Part shown: in pieces, positions 45,670-53,855 of the stretch
How the letters are laid out: each line of letters begins with the position of its first letter
How positions within the stretch are numbered: the stretch's first letter is position 1
Assembly: GCA_016865505.2 (NCBI GenBank)
Contig: AP025252.1
Location: forward strand, 2,914,001 to 2,978,000
From: Bryobacterales bacterium F-183
GTDB lineage: Bacteria; Acidobacteriota; Terriglobia; Bryobacterales; Bryobacteraceae
Direction: 5' to 3'
DNA length: 64,000 nucleotides
Made by a program: the position numbers and the translations under genes
The notes under the pieces: generated by a model
What the model was told of the DNA's origin: nothing
Seen by the model: the letters and a program-made list of their open reading frames with translations, nothing else
Databases searched by the model: none

Positions 45670-46548
45670 ATGAAATCCAAAAAGGCGTTGCTGTTCGGCG
45701 CAGGCGGACAGCTTGGCGCAGATCTCAAACGCGAATTCACCAGCCGCGGCTATGAAGTGACGGGGCTCGAGCGTTCGAAGCTCGACATCACCGATGCTGC
45801 CCAGGTCGAACAGTGCATCACCAGCCTCGACCCGGAAGTCGTGCTCAATTCCGCGGCGTACAACAAAGTCGATTTGGCGGAAAACGAACCGCTCGAAGCC
45901 TTCAAGGCCAATGCACTCGCCGTGTCGAACATCGCGCGGGCCTGCCGCCAGATGGATGCCAAGCTCGTGCATTTTTCCACCGATTACGTGTTCGACGGCA
46001 TGGCTGGACGGCCCTACGTCGAAACCGATACGCCGCACCCGCTCGGTGCGTACGCAGTTTCGAAGTACGGTGGCGAACTGTACGCCAATGCGTACCTGGA
46101 TAATCCGTTGCTCGTGCGTGTTTGCGGCGTGTTTGGCCCCGGCGGCGTCCGTACGGCACACGGCAACTTCATCGAGACGATGCTGCGCCTCGCGAAGACC
46201 GGCAACCCGATTCGAGTAGTGGAAGACTTTGTCGCCTCGCCGACCTTCACCGTCGCCATCGCGTCGAAGGTTGCGGACCTGGTGGAAAAGAAAGCGTCCG
46301 GCGTGTACCACGTGGGTGGTGGCCGTGCGATCTCCTGGTACGCGTTTGCAGACATGATCTTCACGGCTGCCGGCCTGAAGCCCGAACTGATCGCGACCAA
46401 TGAGCGCTCGTATCGCACGCCGGCGCGCCGTCCTAAGTTTTCGGCGCTAGCCAATGCGCGACTGGAAGCGGAAGGCTACGAGCCAATGCCCGCGCTCGAA
46501 AAGGCCGTCGAAGAGTACTTGCGTCTGGCGGCGCCGCTGCGTCCGTAA
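45670..46548 (+). CDS. rfbD: dTDP-4-dehydrorhamnose reductase
   Basis: A 292-residue SDR-type enzyme of the RmlD/RfbD family, the last step of dTDP-L-rhamnose synthesis. The cofactor motif is GAGGQLGADL; VVLNSAAYNKVDLAE, STDYVFDG and YAVSKYGGEL (catalytic tyrosine and lysine) are in order, and the C-terminal RPKFSALANARLEAEGYEPMP is typical of the family. RmlA, B and C are not in the window. It stands 33 bases after the PilZ gene and 28 bases before hom. Confidence 0.93.
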   Translation: MKSKKALLFGAGGQLGADLKREFTSRGYEVTGLERSKLDITDAAQVEQCITSLDPEVVLNSAAYNKVDLAENEPLEAFKANALAVSNIARACRQMDAKLVHFSTDYVFDGMAGRPYVETDTPHPLGAYAVSKYGGELYANAYLDNPLLVRVCGVFGPGGVRTAHGNFIETMLRLAKTGNPIRVVEDFVASPTFTVAIASKVADLVEKKASGVYHVGGGRAISWYAFADMIFTAAGLKPELIATNERSYRTPARRPKFSALANARLEAEGYEPMPALEKAVEEYLRLAAPLRP

Positions 46549-46576
46549 AGAAGCCCGTTGTTACCATAAGCCAAAC

Positions 46577-47890
46577 ATGAGCAAGAGCAGTGTGAATGCC
46601 GCAGTCATTGGACTCGGCAACGTGGGGTCCGGCACGCTGGACATCCTGGCCAAGAATCGTGCGGAAATTGAACGCAAGCTGGGGTTCCCGCTGCGTGTTA
46701 CCGCGGTGGCGAGCCGTGCAATCGCGTCGAAGCCTTTGCCCGAAGGGCTCGGCAGCGATGTCTTCACTACCGCTGATTGGCGCGAGGCTGTGGCGCGTCC
46801 CGATGTCGACATTGTGGTCGAGTTGATCGGTGGTACCACCGTCGCTCGTGAAGTGATCGAGACGGCGATTGCCGCAGGCAAGAGCGTGATCACGGCGAAC
46901 AAGGAACTGATGGCCGCCGCCGGTGTGGACCTGTGGAAAGCCGCTTCCGACAAAGGCGTGGCCGTCGCTATGGAAGCGTCCGTGGCCGGTGGCATTCCGG
47001 TACACGACGTACTGCGGGAAGGCATCGCCAGTGACCGTATTCAGACGCTCTACGGCATCCTCAACGGCACCAGCAACTACATCCTCACCGAGATTGAAAA
47101 GAACGGTTCGGAGTTCGGCGCTGTACTGGCGGAAGCGCAACGTCTTGGGTACGCGGAAGCGGATCCCACTGCCGACGTCGATGGCTTCGACGCGAGGTCC
47201 AAGCTGGCGTTGCTGAGTGCCCTGGCGTTCGGCGAACGAGTTCCCGTCGACCACATCTTCACCGAAGGCATCCGCCGAATCACGCCGCTCGACTTTGACT
47301 ACGCGCATCGCCTGGACAACACGATCCGCCTGATCTGTTCGGCGCGCCGTAGCGAACATGGCTTGTTGCTGAGCGTACGGCCGTCGCTGATTCCTCGCTC
47401 GACGATCCTGGCCAGTGTGCAGGGCGCGTACAATGCCGTGTGGATTCGCGGCGAGTTCGGGCAGGACACGTTTTATTACGGTCGCGGCGCGGGTCCGCAC
47501 CCGACGGGCGTTGCCGTGGTGAGTGATCTGATGCGTGTGGCGCGCGATCTGCGCGGCGGCAATACGGGTCGCGTATCGCCGTTTTCATTCCGTGAGCTCA
47601 CCGACCATGTGAAGACGCCGATTGAGATCCACAAGGCGCCGTACTATCTGCGGTTCAAGGTGCAGGATCAGCCGGGCATCATCGCCAAGCTGGCCGCGGC
47701 TTTGGCGGAACAGAAGATCAGCATCGAGGCGGTGTTGCAGTTGCCGAGCGACACGCCGCACAACCTGCCGTTCGTCATCACGGTGGAACCCACCACCGAA
47801 CAATCGATTCGCCAGGCCATCGCCAGCATGAGCGATGTGCCGTTCTTTACCGAAGCCCCGCTGGCTTTGCCCATGGAGAAAGGACTCTAA
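46577..47890 (+). CDS. hom: Homoserine dehydrogenase with ACT domain
   Basis: A 437-residue enzyme reducing aspartate semialdehyde to homoserine in the threonine/methionine branch. The NAD(P) motif AAVIGLGNVGSG opens it; then VIELIGGTT-like (VVELIGGTTVAREVI), TANKELMAAAG, the catalytic-site GTSNYIL and FAEAQRLGYAEADPTADVDGFDARSK-like block (here AEAQRLGYAEADPTADVDG). The C-terminal 90 residues (YYLRFKVQDQPGIIAKLAAALAEQKISI) are an ACT domain, indicating threonine feedback. ATG at 46577 gives the nucleotide motif at once. The following methyltransferase starts 2 bases after its stop. Confidence 0.96.
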   Translation: MSKSSVNAAVIGLGNVGSGTLDILAKNRAEIERKLGFPLRVTAVASRAIASKPLPEGLGSDVFTTADWREAVARPDVDIVVELIGGTTVAREVIETAIAAGKSVITANKELMAAAGVDLWKAASDKGVAVAMEASVAGGIPVHDVLREGIASDRIQTLYGILNGTSNYILTEIEKNGSEFGAVLAEAQRLGYAEADPTADVDGFDARSKLALLSALAFGERVPVDHIFTEGIRRITPLDFDYAHRLDNTIRLICSARRSEHGLLLSVRPSLIPRSTILASVQGAYNAVWIRGEFGQDTFYYGRGAGPHPTGVAVVSDLMRVARDLRGGNTGRVSPFSFRELTDHVKTPIEIHKAPYYLRFKVQDQPGIIAKLAAALAEQKISIEAVLQLPSDTPHNLPFVITVEPTTEQSIRQAIASMSDVPFFTEAPLALPMEKGL

Positions 47891-47892
47891 GT

Positions 47893-48558
47893 ATGCGTCC
47901 GTTTTTACTCTTTGCTGCCGTGCTGCTTCCATTGACCGCGCAAGTGGCCGTGGATGCGAACAAACGTTATCAGACCAAGGAAGGGCGTGAGGACATCGCC
48001 AAGACCTTGGCGGATCCGCATCGCGACGGGCGCCAGAAGCCCAAAGAACTGGTGGACGCGCTGGAGATCAAGCCGGGGCAGACCGTAGCCGATGTCGGCA
48101 CGGGTGTTGGCTACCTGCTGCCGTGGCTATCCGAAGCGGTAGGCGCAAAGGGCACGGTGTACGGCGAGGACATCCAGTTCGACTTCATGGAGAAGGCTCG
48201 CGCGCTGGTGGCCGAAAAGAAGCTGTCGAATGTGAAGTTCCAGGTGGGGTCCGAACGCGATGCGAAGCTGCCGGCCAAGGCCTTTGACATGATTCTGACC
48301 TTGGACGTTTATCATCACTTCGACTATCCGGACATGATGCTGGCGAGCATCAAGAGTGCGTTGAAGCCAGGCGGAAGATTCGCGATCATCGACTTTTACA
48401 AGCGCCCCGAAGCGATGCCGAACGGCAATGCCGTACAGCACATTCGCCTCGATCAGGCCGATGTCATCAAAGAAGTGGAAGCCAATGGCTTTCAGCTGGT
48501 GAAGACGCAGGAGCATCTGCCGAAGAGCCAGTACATCGCGATCTTCCGCGTGAAGTAA
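47893..48558 (+). CDS. Exported class I SAM-dependent methyltransferase
   Basis: A 221-residue Rossmann methyltransferase with a hydrophobic N-terminus (MRPFLLFAAVLLPLTAQ) that looks like a signal peptide. The core is clear: VADVGTGVGYLLPWLSEAVG (motif I), FDMILTLDVYHHF (motif post-II/III) and LKPGGRFAIIDF. SAM is not normally available in the periplasm, so either the helix is an uncleaved anchor or the fold has another use; the sequence is like COG4798-type predicted methyltransferases, which also have such leaders. It is translated 2 bases after hom. Confidence 0.82.
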   Translation: MRPFLLFAAVLLPLTAQVAVDANKRYQTKEGREDIAKTLADPHRDGRQKPKELVDALEIKPGQTVADVGTGVGYLLPWLSEAVGAKGTVYGEDIQFDFMEKARALVAEKKLSNVKFQVGSERDAKLPAKAFDMILTLDVYHHFDYPDMMLASIKSALKPGGRFAIIDFYKRPEAMPNGNAVQHIRLDQADVIKEVEANGFQLVKTQEHLPKSQYIAIFRVK

Positions 48559-48568
48559 ATCTGCCGGC

Positions 48569-49537
48569 TTACGACGGTGTCCAGCAGGGCACGGGTAGCG
48601 TGAGCGTGACACCGCGTGGGGTGGAGATTCTGCCGCTCCAGCGCCTGCCAGCCACGCGATTGGCGGGGGCCCAGCCCTCGCCTTCGAGGTCGCACGGGTA
48701 CTGCGAGATGCAGGTCCAGCGGGCACCGTTGCGTTCGAGGATTACCAGCGCCATGGTCTGCCAAATGGCTTCCACGCCGAGATAGTCGAGCAAGTCTGCC
48801 AGGCTGTCGAAATCGGGGAACTTGGTGTCGCCCTTGCCGCCGATCTTGATGTCGCCTTTGTCGCCCTTGCTGGAGTTGAGATCCACCGGCTTTACCGGAG
48901 CTTTGCCGTGGTTCTTGCTGCTCTCTTGCAGGTTTTCGATGAGTTGCAGGACCTCTTTGCGAGTGCGCGGGACGAATGCCGCTGTCTTGCGGAACGTCAC
49001 ACCGAATCCTTCGTTCGAACCGGAACGGACTGCCACCATGTAGCGCTGAAAATCCTTCCAGGGGTCGCGCAGGCCGGGGTACTCGGCTTTGGTGTACATC
49101 TGGTAGGTGGTGGCGACGCCGAGGGCTCGCTTGTAGGCGAGGGTTTGTTTTTCTTCCGAAACAAAGCCGTCGTGCATGGGGCCTTTTTTGCCGCCATTGC
49201 CGCCGAGGTCGGGACCTTTGCCTTGGTCCTTTTGTGAGTTGCCGTTGGTGTCGTACTGGTCGACGACTTTGCCGTAATCTCCGGCTTCGTTGTCGCCCCA
49301 CTTGTCTTTTCGATCGCGAATCACAGCTTCGGCTGTTTTTCCGGGGCCTTTGGCCTCTTTGCCCGTGACCACGTCGAGAAGTTCCGCAACCCAGCCCTGT
49401 TTCTCGATGTCGAGTTTGGAAAGCGCCTTCTGATCTTTGGTCAGCTCTTTTTCGAAGTCAACGTTTTTCTGCGATTTGACTTTGTTTGTAATGTTGTTGA
49501 GTACGCCGCCGTACTTGTTGTGGTCGATGGGTTTCAT
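48569..49537 (-). CDS. Unrecognised 322-residue soluble protein
   Basis: A hydrophilic protein with no signal peptide or membrane helix and no family I recognise. Residues 1-150 are rich in K, D, G and Q ([39 protein letters not shown]). A middle part has [22 protein letters not shown], and the C-terminus contains [16 protein letters not shown] and ends CWTPS, with three cysteines. ATG at 49537 follows AGGAG. The N-terminal lysine- and asparagine-rich segment could be a secretion-effector-like or scaffold part. Plus-strand neighbours face it on both sides, so it is a lone gene. Confidence 0.72.
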   Translation of the reverse strand: MKPIDHNKYGGVLNNITNKVKSQKNVDFEKELTKDQKALSKLDIEKQGWVAELLDVVTGKEAKGPGKTAEAVIRDRKDKWGDNEAGDYGKVVDQYDTNGNSQKDQGKGPDLGGNGGKKGPMHDGFVSEEKQTLAYKRALGVATTYQMYTKAEYPGLRDPWKDFQRYMVAVRSGSNEGFGVTFRKTAAFVPRTRKEVLQLIENLQESSKNHGKAPVKPVDLNSSKGDKGDIKIGGKGDTKFPDFDSLADLLDYLGVEAIWQTMALVILERNGARWTCISQYPCDLEGEGWAPANRVAGRRWSGRISTPRGVTLTLPVPCWTPS

Positions 49538-49606
49538 GGTGGCTCCTGCCTTTCTACACGGGTACGCGACAGAGTTGGCTCGATACAATCAGGGTTTGCG
49601 CGAAAA

Positions 49607-50038
49607 ATGAAAATAAAAATCAAACGTCTGCACGCGGATGCTCAGATCCCGCAGTATGCACACGGTCCACTCGAAGACGCCGGCATGGACCTGCATGCGG
49701 TGGAGGATGTCACGTTGGAGCCACAGGTGGCAAAGCTGGTGCCCACGGGCTTGTCGATCGAGGTCCCGCCGGGGTATGAGGCGCAGTTGCGTCCCCGCAG
49801 TGGACTGGCGTTGAAGCATGCGATCACGTTGCCGAACTCGCCCGCGACCATCGACCCCGGTTATCGCGGCGAAGTGAAGGTGATTCTGCTGAACCTGGGC
49901 AAGCAGCCGTATCAGGTGACCAAGGGCGACCGCATCGCGCAGATGGTGATCGCCAAGTATGAGGCTGTGGAGTTTGAAGAGACAGACCTGAGCGATTCGA
50001 ATCGCGGCGAAGGGGGCTTTGGGTCATCGGGCCGGTAG
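49607..50038 (+). CDS. dut: dUTP diphosphatase
   Basis: A 143-residue trimeric dUTPase hydrolysing dUTP to dUMP and PPi. All five motifs are present: [40 protein letters not shown] and [14 protein letters not shown] at 49607 gives the usual N-terminus; 29 upstream codons are open but not conserved. Its TAG shares a G with the GTG start of the next gene. Confidence 0.97.
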   Translation: MKIKIKRLHADAQIPQYAHGPLEDAGMDLHAVEDVTLEPQVAKLVPTGLSIEVPPGYEAQLRPRSGLALKHAITLPNSPATIDPGYRGEVKVILLNLGKQPYQVTKGDRIAQMVIAKYEAVEFEETDLSDSNRGEGGFGSSGR

Positions 50039-50703
50039 TGGCATTGACGGGCGCGGGGATCTCCGCCGAAAGCGGCATCCCCACGTTTCGCGGTGCGGGC
50101 GGCTTGTGGCGCAACTTTCGTGCGGAGGATCTGGCCACGCCGCAGGCCTTTGCGCGCGATCCCAAGCTGGTATGGGAATGGTATGACTGGCGGCGCGTGA
50201 AGATTGCGGAGGCCGTCCCAAATGCCGCGCATCGCGCACTGGCGGCGCACGAAGGGCTGACGTTAATCACGCAGAATGTGGATGGGCTGCATGATCTGGC
50301 GGGGTCGCGCGATGTGCTGAAGATACATGGGGACATCTGGACGCGGCGTTGTACCCAGTGCGGGCATGAGACGCACGACCGTGTCGCGCCGCTGCCTGCG
50401 TATCCGCCGTTGTGTCCGAAGTGCGGCGGCATCCAGCGTCCCGGCGTGGTGTGGTTCGGCGAAGGACTGCCCGGCGATGTTTGGGACGCTGCGGAAGATG
50501 CGGCGCGCCGTGCGCGGGTGTTGCTGGTGATCGGTACGTCGGCGCAGGTGTACCCGGCGGCGGGGCTGATCCCACTGGCCAAGCGCGCGGGTGCGAAGAT
50601 TGTGGAGGTGAACATCGAGCGTTCTGCCGCATCGGAAATGGCCGATGAGTTCCACCAGGGGCCGGCGAGCGAGATCGTGCCGGGGTTATTGGCGTCTTTA
50701 TGA
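50038..50703 (+). CDS. cobB: NAD-dependent sirtuin deacylase (CobB-like)
   Basis: A 221-residue sirtuin. NAD site GAGISAESGIPTFRG, TQNVDGLHDLAGS, catalytic His in IHGDIW, and the zinc finger CTQC...CPKCGG, then VVWFGEGLP. The sequence WYDWRRVK supplies the Tyr-x-x-Arg pair of SIRT5/CobB-type enzymes, so desuccinylase or demalonylase activity is likely besides deacetylation. The GTG start at 50038 shares its G with the dut stop, and its TGA overlaps the next ATG by 4 bases (ATGA), so dut, cobB and the larC-like gene form an operon. Confidence 0.94.
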   Translation: MALTGAGISAESGIPTFRGAGGLWRNFRAEDLATPQAFARDPKLVWEWYDWRRVKIAEAVPNAAHRALAAHEGLTLITQNVDGLHDLAGSRDVLKIHGDIWTRRCTQCGHETHDRVAPLPAYPPLCPKCGGIQRPGVVWFGEGLPGDVWDAAEDAARRARVLLVIGTSAQVYPAAGLIPLAKRAGAKIVEVNIERSAASEMADEFHQGPASEIVPGLLASL

Positions 50704-51455
50704 TTCGCATTTGCCATATCGAGCCGTTTGGCGGCGTGACTGTAGATACGCTCACCGCTGCGTTGCGCGACGCGGGCGTGGACTTGGCAGAGGCTGGTAC
50801 CGTGACCTGCGGGTCCGTCAACATCGGGAATACGCCGACGGCGCGGACGTTGGAGTTGCTACAGGGCAAGCGCGTACATGCGACAGGGGACGGGCATACG
50901 AGCGAGGCTGGCGTTGAGAGGTTGGTGTCGCTGGTGACAGCCTATCGCGAGATGCCGCCGATGCGATTGCTGGCCGCGGGGTTTGCGCCGGGCATTCGCG
51001 TTATTGTCGGCGAGGCGGTGCAGGCGGCCGAATCGACCGTGGTTACCGTCATCGAGACGAACATCGACGACACGACGCCGGAGGTGCTGGGGTATGCGAT
51101 GGAGCGCCTGATGGCGGCGGGGGCACTCGATGTATCGTTCACGCCGATGCAGATGAAGAAGCATCGCCCGGCGGTGCTTCTGCGCGTGATCGCCAAGCCT
51201 GAGGATCAGGAACGGCTGGCGGAGATCGTGTTTGCGGAGACTTCCACAGCGGGCTTGCGTCTGTATCAGGCGGAGCGCCGCGTGCAGCCACGCCAGATTG
51301 TGGAAGTGGACACGGGGTACGGCAAGGTTCGCGTGAAGGTACTGCCGACGGGCGCCGCGCCGGAGTTTGAGGATTGCCGCAAGCTGGCGATTGAAACGGG
51401 AAAGCCCGTACGCACGGTGTTTGCCGATGCGCTACGGGCTTATCAGAACTCTTAA
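50700..51455 (+). CDS. Short LarC-like nickel-insertion family protein
   Basis: A 251-residue protein. The C-terminal two thirds match LarC (formerly DUF111): VVTVIETNIDDTTPEVLGYAMERLMAAGALDVSFTPMQMKKHRPA and DTGYGKVRVKV. LarC is normally about 400 residues with a central His-rich region. Here the N-terminal part is reduced to about 90 residues (HIEPFGGVTVDTLTAALRDAGVDL), which resembles the LarC start loosely. No larA, larB or larE is in the window. It could act in another nickel-cofactor route or be a remnant fused in frame. The stop TAA interlocks with the converging nucleoside-hydrolase-like gene. Confidence 0.8.
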   Translation: MIRICHIEPFGGVTVDTLTAALRDAGVDLAEAGTVTCGSVNIGNTPTARTLELLQGKRVHATGDGHTSEAGVERLVSLVTAYREMPPMRLLAAGFAPGIRVIVGEAVQAAESTVVTVIETNIDDTTPEVLGYAMERLMAAGALDVSFTPMQMKKHRPAVLLRVIAKPEDQERLAEIVFAETSTAGLRLYQAERRVQPRQIVEVDTGYGKVRVKVLPTGAAPEFEDCRKLAIETGKPVRTVFADALRAYQNS

Positions 51456-52486
51456 GACTTCTTCTGTTCCGGTTTGGGAGGTTCGGCCGCGGCGGGCGGT
51501 GGCGGACGGCGGGTGCGGACCACGGGCTTGACGCTGGCAAGCGCGGCCATGTCCGCCTGCAGTGCTTCTTTTTTAGCAGGGTCGACAATCATGTGCCGAT
51601 GGCGTCCACCGGCCTTGGCGGTGAACGTCGCGACGCCATTGTCGGAGACCGTGACTACGCCGGGTTCCGACAGCTTGAAGTACTGTTCTTTGGGACGCAC
51701 GGCTTGCAGGATGGCGGCGACGTCCCAGGTAGGGGCGTCGTACGGCATTTTGCCCGCGGCGCTGTACGCCTCGATGAGGGGATGCGTCTTTGTCCAGGCG
51801 AAGTCTTTTTCCAGGTTCGCCGCAGGGAAGGGCGCGACGTTGGCCAGTTCGGCACCGGCAAAGATGATGTCGGTGGGCCAGTTTTCAAGGACATTGCGGG
51901 CCGAGGCGATGTCGGCGGCGAGCTTGGGGCAGGGCTTGCCGGAGTTGACGAAGTCCCCCGCGGCCACCACCAGGTAACGCGCTTTCTTTTCCACCCACGG
52001 CTTAGCCTGGTAGAGGTTCAAGGTCGCGGAGAGGTTGGTGAACGGGCCCGTACAGACCACGGCGGAGTTCTGGTCATGATGCGCGGTGAGCGCATTGCGG
52101 ATGACCGGAGCGGGTTCCGCCGTGTCGTTGAGCGACGCGATGGCGTGGATGTACTTGGGCTTGCCTTCCACCTGCGTGTCGAGCAGCGCCTTGATGATGG
52201 GCGTGTCGGCCTCGTCCTTGCTGCGATCGTTGAGGCCGATGGCGAGTACGCGCCCCGTAGGGCCGTTGAGGTTCTGCTGGGAAAGCGCGTAAAAGCGCCC
52301 GACTACTTCCGCCGCTGCTGCTGCGCGCAGGTTCGATTTGTTGACCGTGATGGCGTACACGCGGCAGTCGTTCTTTTGATCGAGGCCGTAGAGCACGCAC
52401 AAAGCGAGCACAGTGTCGATCCGATTGCCGAAGTCGCAATCGAAGATCACACCCATCGGGGGCTTGAAGCCCGGTCCGAATTGCAT
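51452..52486 (-). CDS. Nucleoside-hydrolase-like (IUNH family) protein, altered metal site
   Basis: A 344-residue protein of the inosine-uridine nucleoside hydrolase fold: VIFDCDFGNRIDTVLALCVL, ALTAHHDQNSAVVCTGPFTNLSATL and APTWDVAAILQAVRP. The first metal motif is normally DTDxGxDDA; here it reads DCDFGNRIDT, so the second metal-binding aspartate pair is broken and an active calcium site is doubtful. There is no signal peptide. The C-terminal 25 residues are low-complexity (RRPPPPAAAEPPKPEQKKS). It follows the DUF1552 gene by 12 bases, so it belongs to that operon. Confidence 0.85.
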   Translation of the reverse strand: MQFGPGFKPPMGVIFDCDFGNRIDTVLALCVLYGLDQKNDCRVYAITVNKSNLRAAAAAEVVGRFYALSQQNLNGPTGRVLAIGLNDRSKDEADTPIIKALLDTQVEGKPKYIHAIASLNDTAEPAPVIRNALTAHHDQNSAVVCTGPFTNLSATLNLYQAKPWVEKKARYLVVAAGDFVNSGKPCPKLAADIASARNVLENWPTDIIFAGAELANVAPFPAANLEKDFAWTKTHPLIEAYSAAGKMPYDAPTWDVAAILQAVRPKEQYFKLSEPGVVTVSDNGVATFTAKAGGRHRHMIVDPAKKEALQADMAALASVKPVVRTRRPPPPAAAEPPKPEQKKS

Positions 52487-52498
52487 GATGTCCCGTCC

Positions 52499-53845
52499 CT
52501 AGGCCAGATCGAGTCCGCTGACGCGGCCGGAGGAGTCGCCGAAGTTTTCGACGTGTACGCCCATGCGGTCCATCATGGTGAGGAACAAGTTGGACATCGG
52601 GGTTTCGCGGCGGTAGACGCGGCGATAGCCCGGACGGATCAAGCCGCCGCCCTTGCCCGCGATCAATGTCGGCAGATCTTCATGGTTGTGGCGGTTGCCG
52701 TCGGTGAGGCCGGCGCCGTAGACGATCATGCAGTTGTCGAGCAGTGTACCGTCGCCTTCCTTGATGGACTTCAGCTTTTCCACCCAGCCGGCAAATTGGC
52801 GCACGTGATAGGTGTTGATTTGCGACACCTTTTCCATCAGCGCGGGGTCGTTGCGGTGGTGGGTCAACGGGTGGTGGCCGTCCGGGATGCCGAGTTCGCG
52901 GTAGGCGCGCGAGGTGCCTTCACCCGTGCACAGGAACGTGAACACACGGCTCATGTCGCTTTGCAGAGCGACGGTGAGCATGTCGGTCATCAGCTTGAAG
53001 TGCTCGGCAAAGTCCGCCGGGACGCCGTACGGTTGCGGCATGCCGGGATCGATCTGCGCGTTGTCCTTTTCGGCGTGCTCGATCATGCGTTCGATTTCGC
53101 GGATCGAGGACAGGTACTCATCGAGCTTGCGGCGATCGGTGGGGCCGAGGTCCTTCTGCAGCTTGCGGGTGTCGTCGGAGACGAAGTCCAGGATGGACTT
53201 GCGGAACTTGTTGCGGCGGGCGCGCTCTTCAGGGCTCAAGCCAGCGTCGGCACCGAACAGACGGTCAAACAGTGCGCGGGGGTTGAGAACGGGCGGAAGC
53301 GGTGTCTTTTCGCCGCGCCAGGCGAGATTGTTGGTGTAGGCGCAGGAGTAACCCGAGTCGCAGTCGCCGGCCTGACGGGAATCGTCCATGCCGAGTTCGA
53401 GCGACGGAAAGCGGGTTTCTTTGCCGATGGCATTGGCGACGATCTGATCGCAGCTGATGCCGACGTGGATGTCGGTCATCGTCTTTTTGGGCTGGATGCC
53501 GGTGAGGTACGAACCGCAGCAACGGCCATGGTCACCCGGGCCGTCGAGCAGCGCGCGGCCGTTGTTGTGAGTGAGATTGCCGAGAAGCGTGATGTCTTCC
53601 TTGTGCGGTTCGAGAGGCTTCAGAATACGCGACAGGGAGCCGAGCTTGCCTTCGTAATCGATGTTCCAGTTGCGGATGTCCATGCCGTTGGGCACGTAGA
53701 CAAAACCCATGCGAACGGGGGGCTTGGCGGCGGCGGGACCCGCGAAGGCTGGGGTCATCGAGTCGAGCGCGGGCAGCGCGACGGCGGCGCCCAATCCGCG
53801 CAGGAACATTCTTCTCGGAAGTGCTTTGCGGCTGCTGATCATCAT
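52499..53845 (-). CDS. DUF1552 protein, Tat-type exported
   Basis: A 448-residue protein. The N-terminus RRMFLRGLGAAVALPALDSM is a twin-arginine-type signal. The body (MGFVYVPNGMDIRNWNI, GDHGRCCGSYLTGIQPK, ELGMDDSRQAGDCDSGYSCAYTNNLAW, HHRNDPALMEKVSQIN and GLTDGNRHNHEDLP) is the DUF1552 family typical of Planctomycetes and Acidobacteria. It is nearly always next to a DUF1592-type cytochrome and probably its partner in an extracytoplasmic redox or hydrolase complex of unknown substrate. ATG at 53845; the DUF1592 stop is 10 bases upstream. Confidence 0.92.
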   Translation of the reverse strand: MMISSRKALPRRMFLRGLGAAVALPALDSMTPAFAGPAAAKPPVRMGFVYVPNGMDIRNWNIDYEGKLGSLSRILKPLEPHKEDITLLGNLTHNNGRALLDGPGDHGRCCGSYLTGIQPKKTMTDIHVGISCDQIVANAIGKETRFPSLELGMDDSRQAGDCDSGYSCAYTNNLAWRGEKTPLPPVLNPRALFDRLFGADAGLSPEERARRNKFRKSILDFVSDDTRKLQKDLGPTDRRKLDEYLSSIREIERMIEHAEKDNAQIDPGMPQPYGVPADFAEHFKLMTDMLTVALQSDMSRVFTFLCTGEGTSRAYRELGIPDGHHPLTHHRNDPALMEKVSQINTYHVRQFAGWVEKLKSIKEGDGTLLDNCMIVYGAGLTDGNRHNHEDLPTLIAGKGGGLIRPGYRRVYRRETPMSNLFLTMMDRMGVHVENFGDSSGRVSGLDLA

Positions 53846-53855
53846 ATGTTTCTAG

